From Linnemannia schmuckeri (taxonomy: Eukaryota; Mortierellomycota; Mortierellomycetes; Mortierellales; Mortierellaceae): DNA of 64,000 nucleotides. The stretch lies in assembly GCA_029449235.1 (NCBI GenBank), contig JANATG010000018.1, forward strand, positions 496,001 through 560,000. The letters run 5' to 3'. The position numbers and the translations under genes were made by a program. The first letter of the stretch is position 1. Every line of letters starts with the position of its first letter. The notes under the pieces were generated by a model. That model was given only the letters and a program-made list of their open reading frames with translations. It made no database searches and was not told where the DNA came from. Of the stretch, positions 1 to 8,975 are shown one piece after another.

Positions 1-170
1 AAAGGGGACTACAGACCAAATTCTTCAGTACACCATCCGCCAGTCACAGTCCGACTCGGAGCCTGGCTCTGCGCAACAATTGTCGCTGCTCTTCACAGCA
101 AAAACGGGAGACAAAATAAAACTAGATACGAATAAAGGGGATTGTATCCCTGACTCCAGTCACCACGGGC
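1..170 (-). mobile_element. LINE 3'-end remnant, internally deleted (copy 1)
   Basis: Bases 1-143 match 19463-19605 almost base for base, then bases 144-170 match 19770-19796, so this copy lacks about 164 bp present in the other copy. The second copy ends in a poly-A tail and encodes a LINE-type C-terminus on the minus strand, so this is the 3' UTR and last codons of the same non-LTR retrotransposon. The rest lies beyond the left edge. It stops about 100 bp before a tRNA-Asp gene. Too decayed to encode protein. Confidence 0.75.
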
Positions 171-264
171 AAGAGCAACATCACGTGACTAACTAGAACC
201 TGAGCGGGGCAGAGTAACGCTTTGCCTAAACTGTAAGTAAGGGCCCCAGGGAACCGTATCCAAA

Positions 265-347
265 AGCTTATTCCTTGGTAGTATAGTGGTGAGTATCTCC
301 GCCTGTCACGCGGAAGACCGGGGTTCAATTCCCCGCCAAGGAGCTTC
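265..347. repeat. 83-bp tandem duplication carrying tRNA-Asp, copy a
   Basis: Bases 265-347 and 451-533 are identical, covering the tRNA plus 7 bp before and 4 bp after it. The surrounding sequence differs, so the unit copied was little more than the tRNA gene itself. Confidence 0.9.
272..343 (+). tRNA. tRNA-Asp (GTC)
   Basis: A 72-nt cloverleaf. The acceptor stem TCCTTGG pairs with CCAAGGA and is followed by discriminator G. The anticodon stem TCCGC/GCGGA encloses the loop CTGTCAC with anticodon GTC. The T-arm GGGGTTCAATTCCCC contains the internal B box. No intron. Two other identical copies occur in the window. Confidence 0.97.
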
Positions 348-450
348 TCTTTTGCATTTTTGGATTTTTTCCCAGGCCCCGCCCCTAATTTTGAACGGGG
401 CCGATCAGGGATGGGTTCAAGGTGGAGAACGGGGGCATCTCTACAAAAAG

Positions 451-533
451 AGCTTATTCCTTGGTAGTATAGTGGTGAGTATCTCCGCCTGTCACGCGGA
501 AGACCGGGGTTCAATTCCCCGCCAAGGAGCTTC
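451..533. repeat. 83-bp tandem duplication carrying tRNA-Asp, copy b
   Basis: Partner of the 265-347 segment, 186 bp downstream in the same orientation. The third tRNA-Asp near 20.1 kb does not share the short flanks. Confidence 0.9.
458..529 (+). tRNA. tRNA-Asp (GTC), second copy
   Basis: Identical in all 72 positions to the tRNA at 272-343, with anticodon GTC, intact A and B boxes and a T-rich stretch shortly downstream that could serve as a Pol III terminator. Confidence 0.97.
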
Positions 534-539
534 ATCTTT

Positions 540-989
540 TGTTTTTGGCCCCATGGGCCCCCCTTGAAAACCGGAGTAGAGGCTGCTTTTATTTTGAATT
601 CTGATGCCACCTGAAGTCAGCTATGTTCCGATCATGCATCGCATGGTTCAACTGTTACTTTTTTTATCTCACCATTGTAGAAGTAGGTGGACGATGACCT
701 TTTTGATTTTGCGTTCTTTTAATGCCATTTCTGATCTTTTCGTTCAAGGACTACACCGCTCATGTTTGTAGATTGCAAATAACCACTCGCCCTGTTGCTT
801 TCGTTTGTCAATGGTACAGGACGAAGCATTGTCAAAAAGAAAAAAAATGAAAAACAACGGTCTATCAAATTTTAATGCAAACAAAGTAATAATAAAAAAA
901 TGCTTCCACTCTTTCTCGTCCTCAACCTCACCGTTTCCAAATGCATGGTGGCAACGGCCTTTCTCTCCCAACTGGAACCAGAAGAAAGA
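540..989. other. Gene-free stretch between tRNA and bS15m
   Basis: No convincing coding frame. It holds T-rich tracts after the tRNA and the probable 3' UTR of the minus-strand ribosomal gene, including A-rich sequence near 840-900. Confidence 0.6.
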
Positions 990-2338
990 TTAAACGACAA
1001 TCTCGTCCTCGATGGCACGGGGCTCGAGACCAAGACGATCGAGGCAGATGTGGTAGCGCTCGGGGTAGGTCTTCTTGAGGTATTTGAGGACGGTCTGGCG
1101 CTGGTGAATCAGCATGCGGAGACGGCGGTAGTTGTGCTTGTCCTTCTTGTTGTTGAGAATGTGGTTGTGCAAGTTCTGGATCCTGACAGTCATTACAGCG
1201 GCTAAATGCGTTATGGACATGGGCCAAAATGAATGTAATAAATGCGTTAATGTCCATGATGCATATAGCACATAGTCCCCCACCATATTATAAAAGACTG
1301 TCGTTCTTTTTCGTCCTGTGCAACGCCTCTGTTATTGATAATATTAATCAATGCTAATACCAATCCAGAAGGCCATGAGTAAAAAAAAAACAAAGAGTTT
1401 ACCTTGAACCTCGGGGCTTCCGGTATCGCCTTCAGCACGCTGGAAGGCTTCCCTGGCCCTCCTGACGTTCTCCAATGTGACCTGTTTTGCGTTTCCGTTC
1501 TCGAGGGCAGTGATACGGCGAACAAGCTCAGCCTTCTGCTGCTCGATGGGGAGCTGGATCTTCTCGTTGACAAGGGTCGAGCGGACCATCAGTTCCTGGA
1601 CCTGCACATGAGGCACTTTCTCGAAGATCAGATCGGCTTCCTGTTCGGTCAAAAAATGCTGGTATCCCGAGGGGTTCGAGGTCGATACAATTAGGGGAGT
1701 CCTGGACGACGAGGAGAAGATAGAGGGTGATGATGATGAGGTCGTGAAGGCGAAACCGGATGACTTTGTTGTAGCATCCTCCTCGTTGGTGGTTGTGTTA
1801 GATTCAGGGGTGACGGGTTTGATGGCGGCAAGGGGAGCTTGGAAGACGGATTGAGGGCGGAGGAGGGATTGTGTAAACTCGGTCTGCTTTCCAATGATAT
1901 AGTCTGGGGTCGAGGCCTCAAAGTCAAGGCGCTTTTTTTCCTGCTTCTGAAGATTGTTTTTGCGGATCTGAATGACAATGTCCTTCCTGGATCGACGAGG
2001 TCTGGCGAGAGCCGAGGCCGATGTGTGGAATGCGTTAGTAGGAGTCGACTTTGTCGATGCAACTAATGTAGTTAAGAGGATAACAAGAGTAAGTTAGTTT
2101 AGCGAATCAAAAGTGAGCCATGGTGGAGTGTGTTTTCCCCCCTGAATACGCTTGTCCACTGAATGTTTTTGGTAGGTCGGATCAGATTCCGTGCTCCGAT
2201 TTGACAAGGCAGGGTTTCCTTTTGATCCACGGTTGTTTTTTTGTCAGTGATTTTGTGGCATTGGCAATGGAGGGGTGCTGGGAGAGTGAATTTACCCAGG
2301 GAGCGTGCTCCGGGCAGGGCTGTGCGAAGGCCGAACAT
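990..2338 (-). CDS. Mitochondrial small-subunit ribosomal protein bS15m
   Basis: Three exons on the minus strand: 2338-2296, 2062-1403 and 1201-990, giving 304 residues with closing phases. The C-terminal third is a textbook S15 domain: GDTGSPEVQ at the exon 2/3 junction, then TVRIQNLHNHI, a K/R-rich helix, and GLEPRAIEDEIVV at the end. The first 14 residues plus the start of exon 2 form a Ser/Arg-rich, acid-poor leader typical of a mitochondrial presequence. The length matches fungal mitochondrial S15 proteins (yeast Mrps28 type), which carry a long N-terminal extension that bacterial S15 lacks. S15 binds 16S-type rRNA early in small-subunit assembly. The gene diverges from POP5 across about 240 bp. 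The short first exon is inferred from the splice site and presequence. Confidence 0.9.
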
Positions 2339-2574
2339 GTCGTGAAGAGTGAAGGAAAGGTGGGTGAGAAGGAGGGTGAAGGAAGGACCTTGGGCGAGGC
2401 TGATCTTGAACAACAGACCGAGCATGGAATCTGGCTTGGAAATAAATGTTTTCACACTTCAATTATTTCCTCCTAATGTGACGTGCCAAAAAACGACCGA
2501 AAAGTCTTGAGTTTAGCCAAGGATTCACAAACTCATTTCAACATCACCACAGGCACGCACGGACAGACAGGGTC
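2339..2574. promoter_or_regulatory. Probable shared promoter of bS15m and POP5
   Basis: Only 236 bp separate the divergent start codons, so both genes must draw on this DNA or on each other's 5' region. I see no clear TATA box. Confidence 0.4.
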
Positions 2575-3365
2575 ATGGTGCGCTTCAAGAACCGATACCT
2601 CCTCTTCGAAATCGTCTATGCCGACACGCCACTAGGATGGACTTCTATCCCTGCATCAGCCAGTTTGGCATTAACCAACGCCAGTCAACCAGGAGACATT
2701 GCTGATCAAAGTCCGTTTGGCGACACGGGGAGAAACAACTGTCGGCTACCGCCACTGGCCAACAAGGACCTTTTGTTCGCACTCAAGGATTCAATAGCAG
2801 AGAACTTTGGCGACTACGGCGCAGGACTCACACAGCGACCTCTTACCTGTGAGTGATCTTTGTATTGTTATTTGTCTCTGCTATAACTAATAAGTGCGAG
2901 GGTATGATTGAAGCTAACGTCACTTTTTTTTGCTGGCTGATGAACTATCTAGTGAAATATTTCTCTCCGCATACGAATGTGGGAATCCTCAGGATATCGA
3001 GGGAGGAGATGCACATTGTGTGGGGAGCATTGACATTCATTAATCAGTTGAAAGGACGCCCCTGTATCATCAAAGTTATTCACACATCTGGTACGGCGCT
3101 ATTTGTTCAATGTAGTCGATTTTACTGACTGTCGCTCATTATCAACAAATATCTGCATTGGAACTAACAATATTTCCGCTGGCTTGGTTTTCCTATACTT
3201 TTAGGAACGATCAAGAAGTGCCAGTTAACGACAATCAAGTACGATCGCGACAGGATAATGTTTCTCAGGAATCAGGCGCAACTGTTGAAGGACAGTCAGG
3301 CATACACACAGCTCGGACTTGCTTACAAAGAGTCTTCTGACGAAGTGAACTCTCTCGAAATCTGA
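2575..3365 (+). CDS. POP5: RNase P / RNase MRP protein subunit Pop5
   Basis: Exons 2575-2848, 2953-3090 and 3205-3365 join in phase to 190 residues. The protein opens with MVRFKNRYLLFEIVY, the near-invariant start of Pop5. Exon 2 carries the ferredoxin-like core (VGILRISREEMHIVWGAL), and exon 3 begins with GTIKKCQ, the motif that follows the last strand in eukaryotic and archaeal Pop5. Pop5 helps shape the catalytic RNA in RNase P (tRNA 5' processing) and RNase MRP (rRNA processing). An Ala/Ser/Gln-rich loop at residues about 20-55 is longer than in human POP5. The start is fixed by the conserved N-terminus. Confidence 0.92.
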
Positions 3366-3480
3366 GCAGCAACCGTTATTCTTCGCCTTCTGTTCAACGT
3401 CCTCAATTATTTTTTTTCCTTGTATAGTATTTGCCAATAAAAAAAGTTGCCACCAAAAATCGGTGATGCAATTAACTGGA

Positions 3481-3536
3481 TGAGTCACGTGCGGAACAAT
3501 GAAAACGTTCTTCTGGCTTCTTTGGAGAGATAAAAG
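3481..3536 (+). promoter_or_regulatory. MBF1 promoter: TGAGTCA/CACGTG composite and TATA element
   Basis: TGAGTCA (3481-3487) overlaps CACGTG (3486-3491). GATAAAAG at 3529-3536 sits about 75 bp before the MBF1 start codon and is a plausible TATA element. TGAGTCA is the consensus of Gcn4/AP-1 bZIP factors. Confidence 0.5.
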
Positions 3537-3609
3537 GGTGGGCTGCTTCAGTTCACAACTTCTTTCATCACACACACACTTTCACCCCCAACAATACACT
3601 ACAATCAAC

Positions 3610-4313
3610 ATGTCTGGAAACATTGGATGGGACGACGAGATCGTTCTTCGCAAGCGCTCTGATCACGCCAAGGTCACCCGTTCTTCCTCCGACATCAACG
3701 CTGCCCGCCGTGCCGGTGCCGTCGTCTCGACCGAGCGTAAAGTCGTCACCAACGCTGGACATGTCGGTGAAGACTTCCGTCGCATTGCCAAGCTCGCCGA
3801 GACTGATGAGATTGTTGCCCCCAAGGCCGTCTCGATGGATGTCGGAAAGGCCATTGCCAAGGCCCGTATTGAGTTGAAGTTGAACCAGAAGGATCTTGGT
3901 GTCAAGGTCAACGAGAAGCAGACTGTCGTAAGTATTTTTTTTTCTCTTTTCTCTTTGGTGTTCAATTTGTTATTTTTGCCTTGAATGCCGTCTTGCCCTT
4001 TTGTCTTCCTCCCTCCCTCCATGCGCCCCCGACTTGCCTTACCTCTATCTCTTATCTATGCATGTTATCACCCTTCGCCTCCCCTCTTTTGACTCTCTCC
4101 TTTTGTACCTTTTTTTGTAACCGTCTGTCCCACTCATCTCACTAACTCATACACTGTGTTACCTTTCTTTCTCCTTTAACCGATCAGATCAACGACTACG
4201 AGGCTGGACGTGCTGTCCCCAACCAGCAGATTCTTGGAAAACTCGAGCGCGCTTTGGGCGTCAAGCTTCGTGGCAAGGATATTGGTTCGCCCTTGACCTT
4301 TGGAAAGAAGTAA
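3610..4313 (+). CDS. MBF1: Multiprotein bridging factor 1 (transcriptional coactivator)
   Basis: Two exons, 3610-3927 and 4188-4313, joined in phase 0 to 147 residues, the usual MBF1 length. The N-terminal MBF1 domain includes GWDDEIVLRKR. The C-terminal Cro/C1-type helix-turn-helix runs from about residue 80 (KARIELKLNQKDLGVKVNEK) across the intron into INDYEAGRAVPNQQILGKLE, and the protein ends with the family's GSPLTFGKK-type tail. MBF1 links bZIP activators such as Gcn4 to TBP; in yeast it also limits frameshifting on stalled ribosomes. The 260-bp intron is CT-rich. A Gcn4-type site stands in the promoter. Confidence 0.97.
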
Positions 4314-4837
4314 ATTAGTCTTTAACAACTTCATCAACAACACACTGGAGGCGTAATTTTTTTTTCTTTCCAATCCGCCCCCCTCTCCTTCGTCTGTTTT
4401 TCCTTTTTTTCTTTTCTTGGCCGCAGTTAACATACATGCTGTGGTAAGCTGTCCGTTATTTATCCATATGGACATTTGGATTTTTTGAAGATGGGACTCA
4501 TCGAGTGGAAGGAGAAGAACGCAACGTACCACACACACAAAAACATATCGTTAGACGGCTGTACATAGAGCGCAATAAATACTGCAAGAAAAAAAAACGA
4601 GCGAATGATCTGGCTGTTGCAAAAGTGAGTTGCTGGATCGTACTGGATGCCGATTGATGAGCAAAGCCACAAAGCGGGCTTTGACTCTGTCCCTTCAATA
4701 CCCTCATTCTTTTAAATCCTTTAAATATGGCCTTCCCTTGTTTCTCTCTCCCTCTTGACTCGTCCAAACGTTCATTCCCTTCTGTCTTTTTCTCTCTTGC
4801 TTTGCTTTCTCTTTTCTGTCTGTCTAATTGTACAGCA
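4314..4837. other. Intergenic region, MBF1 3' UTR and INTS13 leader
   Basis: T-rich and CT-rich DNA without a protein signal. The stretch 4727-4837 is open in the same frame as the next gene, but its Ser/Leu/Phe-rich translation looks like a translated leader, so it was not added to the protein. Confidence 0.5.
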
Positions 4838-7800
4838 ATGAGCTCACAGAGAACCATCCTCCTCCTGGACCACAGTCCTCTCGCACGGCAGAAGCCATGC
4901 TTTGTCCCCTCACAGGGCAACAACGGTTTCGAAGACGATGGTACTCACCTAAAACACACACACGCACTCTGGTGCATAACCTCGCTTTCGTTTTTTTTTT
5001 AGTTTTCTGACTTTCGAGAATCTAACGGCGTATTCTCTCCACATTCACTTTCTCGACCCTCTTGTCTTGTTGACAATGCAAAATAGACGACGATGACTTT
5101 GAACTGGAGCCTTGCACCATGTGGACAAGTTTTATGAATGCCGCCCTGCATTTCTCACGCGTCACTCTGGACCTTACCCCACCTACTCAAATTCCACAGG
5201 TACCCTTTTTTTTCTACTTCTCAACACAGAGCACCCTAAAAGTTTCTCCAAAAGAAACGTGCAACGCAAACTAATTTGCTCCGCTATTGCTAATTGACTT
5301 CGATAGTACTCGGTTCATGTTGCGGCAGGGGACCGACAGACTGGTGGGAGTGTCATCTTGAATACTTGGGCTGCCAAAGAGCAAAACATGAGCGAGGTAA
5401 GAACAACGCCTTTGCTTTTTTTTACCACCATTTGATATCGTTTTCATCAAGAAATATGGAAAAGATCTGCGTTTGATAATTAAATACGTCCTTTAATCCT
5501 TTGAACGCGTTCAATGGAGTGTAGATCAATGCTCAGCTACAGCTTCTCAGGCAGGAAGATCAGGAGGCATTAGAAAACGAACCAACGGTACCGGACACCT
5601 GGATTGAGCAGGCATTGAAAGAGGCGATCGCCCACATTATCGAGCCATCCCAGGAGCAAACGGGATCGGCTTGGAAGCCACAGGGAGCAGGAAAGAAGTT
5701 GTTTGACGAAGTATACAACACGCCCAGTGCACCACAGCCAATCACAACGCCTGCCGTTACGATGACCCAGCCGCGTTCGAGATGCAAGATCGTGTTTGTG
5801 ATCGCCGATCCCGAGACGTCTCTCCAATGGGTTAAACAAGCCGATGGCGACACAGAGATGAATGAGGAGCACGAGAAGGATTGGTTCTACGGCGATCGGG
5901 ACATACGCAGGATCTTGTTTGAGGCTACCCGAAGCATGGAGGCGTCCATCAAGAAACGCAAGTATGTCGGGCTGTTGGGATCATTTTATTATCGGAATGC
6001 ATGATGAACCTACGCAGAAATATTTTTACTAATCAAGATTTTCATTTCGTGATTATATGCTTGGGCAATATTAGTACCAGCATTCATTTAGACCTTATTA
6101 GGATAGCAACGAACCGAAGTCAAGCACGCGGCGATATCATCATGGAGCAGGTATTCTTGGTCCTCGGAATTCTGTTAGAGAAACGGAGTGCATATTTTCG
6201 ACACGCGTGCTTGTGATGCTCACAGTCGATCAATGCTATACTTTTCATGCATAGGTCTCAAGGATATGCACGGCGTCAGTGTACACGGTGATTGCAGAGG
6301 ATGAGCTGTCACCTTTGCGAGCTCTCACAAACTACTTTCTGCTTCAAAACAAGGATGTGAAAGTGCTGCGTATTCGCAACATGAGGTTCACCGGAAAGTT
6401 CTGTGACCAGGATGCGGAGCTCTTCCACAGATCGGATCATATTGGACCAACCGCTGTCCAGGAAACAGACGTGGAGGATACGATGACGTCCATTCTGCAG
6501 CAAATACCCCCGTCCATTCTGAATGCCATCGAAGCAGATTATGGGAGACTGAACATCCACACTCGAACCAAATCATGTATGATACACTCTTGTCTTTTTT
6601 TAGTTTTTTTTTTGACCCTTGGCTCATCACTGATCACTTTTGTCATGTTTTTTATTAGTGCCACTGGCTATGCCTACCGAATGTGCGCATGCTGCATCCT
6701 TGAACCCTCTTACTTTTGTGACGGCATTTTTTGTGCAAGGCAAATCACGTAAGGCAAAGAGGCAATGAATTATGATATGCGATGATGTATACGATGTCCT
6801 TCAGACGACAGAGCATGGCGGTTAACATTTGTGCATTACTCACCGTCATTTAAATGATAGCACCGATGCACATGTTGGTCGAGAAAGATTCTACAGACGA
6901 CGTTGTAACGAGGGCAATCGTGAATCACAGCGGAAGACTCTTTATACACTGTATCCCCACAGAGTATGAAAGTGGTATGCCTAAGAGAGCAACAGAGTTG
7001 CAGCCATTACCAGCGAAGGGTGGCTATTCAAAGGACGAGCGATCGAAGCGGGAGGACTCTGTTATGACAGACGATTCTACCACTAGTAGTACTGCTTCGG
7101 AAATCGTGAAACGCCACCCCCAAGACCGGAACGTCGCGCCCATTGTCCAGGTATGCCGCCACATCATACTTTCTTTCGCATGAAAGGCGGAGACTACTTT
7201 TCAGTGAGGATACGACTAACACTCCTGGTCCATCGATCATGTGTTCTTCAATGGTATAGGACTTTATCAAAAACATTGTTCGGACAAATCTTGTAAAGAC
7301 AGGCACGGAATGGACTGGTGGTGGTTTCATCGAGGTGACGCCTCCTGCTTTGAAGACTACAGCTGCGCTTCAGTTCAAGACGAGCGGTGGTGGAGGGGGA
7401 GTCAAGTCACATGCCCGGAAAGATCAGGCGACAGTGGGGGTCGATATGGCGGTTGTGCACTCGACGAGTAAGATTGACCTAGAGACGCGTTGGCTCGTAC
7501 AATGGCAGGGGGAGCGAGTGCACCCTATCGCAGTAAGTTCTCATAGACGAGGACTTTAAAGTTGCTCGATAGTCGGCTTTATAATCTCTACCTTCACTTT
7601 TGACTGACATTAGTTACGTATTTTTCCTTTTCCACCATTAGCCCGAGCATAGTGTTCTGCTCGAACAGTTCAGGAATGTGATATGTAAACCCCATATTGT
7701 TAATCTGAACACCATCACCACTGTCATTGAAAAGCTTATTGCCGACGCTCGTCCTGCTGTCTTGCCGGGACCAATGAACCACCCAGATAATCTTCCTCCG

Positions 7801-8975
7801 ACTCAAATCAAGATCATCCAGCAAGCTATCCAGACATACCAGCAGATGCAGCAACATCAGGATCAAGCCCTTCGCGAGAGTGCTCAAGCGATCCTGGCGG
7901 ACCTGTGGCTGGTTGGACAACGCTTTAAATCCGTTTCTCCTAGTCATGCTGGCGTAAGTTTCTTGGCTTGTTTTCATTGTTGCTATACGAAAGCTGTATG
8001 TGTGAACATTTTGATGTAGCTTACTAACTACTATGCGTGTTTTTTCATCCAATTATTTGCTAGGCGGCGAGACATATTGGAGAGATGATTTCGCCGACGG
8101 GGCTGGATTATAATACGGTTAAGATGACATATGTTGCGCCAGTGTTGCGAGCATTCCTGAATGCAAAGGAAGTAGACCCTAGTCTTGGTGTTGTGAACGT
8201 CTCAGATGGAGCCAGTCCCAACCCGAACCAAGGACAAGGTATGATGGGAAACAACAATAATAATAATAATACCTGGAGTGGACGAGGGAGTGGAAATATC
8301 GGTGGTGGCAACCGTGGTGGACGAGGAGGAATGCAAGGAGGTGGAGGAGCTCGATTCGGCGACAACAATAATAACCGGAACAACAACAATAGCAACAACA
8401 ATAGCCGTCGAGGCGGGTTTGGTGGTAATGCCGGAGGACCAGGTGGGTTCCGAAACAGTGGCGGTGGAGGAGGTGGAGGTGGTCAGGGTGGGAATGTCAA
8501 CAATGTGACCAACAGCACGGAAGAGATTCTTTCAGACCCTACTCTGCCGTTGTACAGCATGTCCGGAAGAACTCAGCCTGTGCCATATCTCGAGACGACG
8601 CCACCAACGCGTGAGGAGATAGAAGGAGAGGATCAGGTGTATCTGTCAGAACTGGGTGAAGAAGGTAGTCTTTTGAGGACGTATTGGGGCCCGCGCGGTG
8701 CTCAGGGCAGTTCTGTGGCTGCGATTGTCAACTCTGTGACCTCTTTGGATTCGACGTCACTTCTTGAAGCTTCTTCATTGGTAGGAGGAGTTCCCCCAGT
8801 GCCGATTGTTCCGGGTGCATCACCATTGCCTCCACCTATTCCTGGAGCAGACTTGGCATCGATCCATGCGGCAGCACAGCAGCGACGGCTAAAGAGACCT
8901 CGGTTGCAGGACTTTTCTGGACGGACACCTGTCAAGGAGTATGGAGGATTCAGCAAGGCTTCAGCGTTTTCTTAA
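4838..8975 (+). CDS. Integrator complex subunit 13 (Asunder) homologue
   Basis: Eleven exons: 4838-4940, 5087-5199, 5307-5396, 5525-5961, 6102-6150, 6255-6576, 6659-6748, 6861-7150, 7260-7532, 7642-7953 and 8064-8975. All phases close, giving 996 residues. Family marks in order: ILLLDHSPL (first strand of the vWA-like domain, cf. VVDHCP in animals), MWTSFMNAALHFSR, ILNTWAAKEQNMSE (cf. VLNSWTQEDQNLQE), SGRLFIHCI, HSVLLEQFRN (cf. SVLLEQPRK), and a C-terminal LQDFSGR tail like the EFAGR segment through which INTS13 holds the Integrator cleavage module. Residues about 745-840 are an Asn/Gly-rich insert. A basic RRLKRPRL patch may be a nuclear signal. In animals INTS13 pairs with INTS14/INTS10 in the nucleus to guide cleavage of snRNAs and of paused transcripts. 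Exon 7-8 limits are the least certain. Confidence 0.72.

Noticed and set aside
122..610. 162-codon minus-strand ORF over the tRNA genes
   Set aside because: It reads backwards through both tRNA-Asp copies and the LINE remnant; the repeated peptide in it is just the tRNA sequence read twice.
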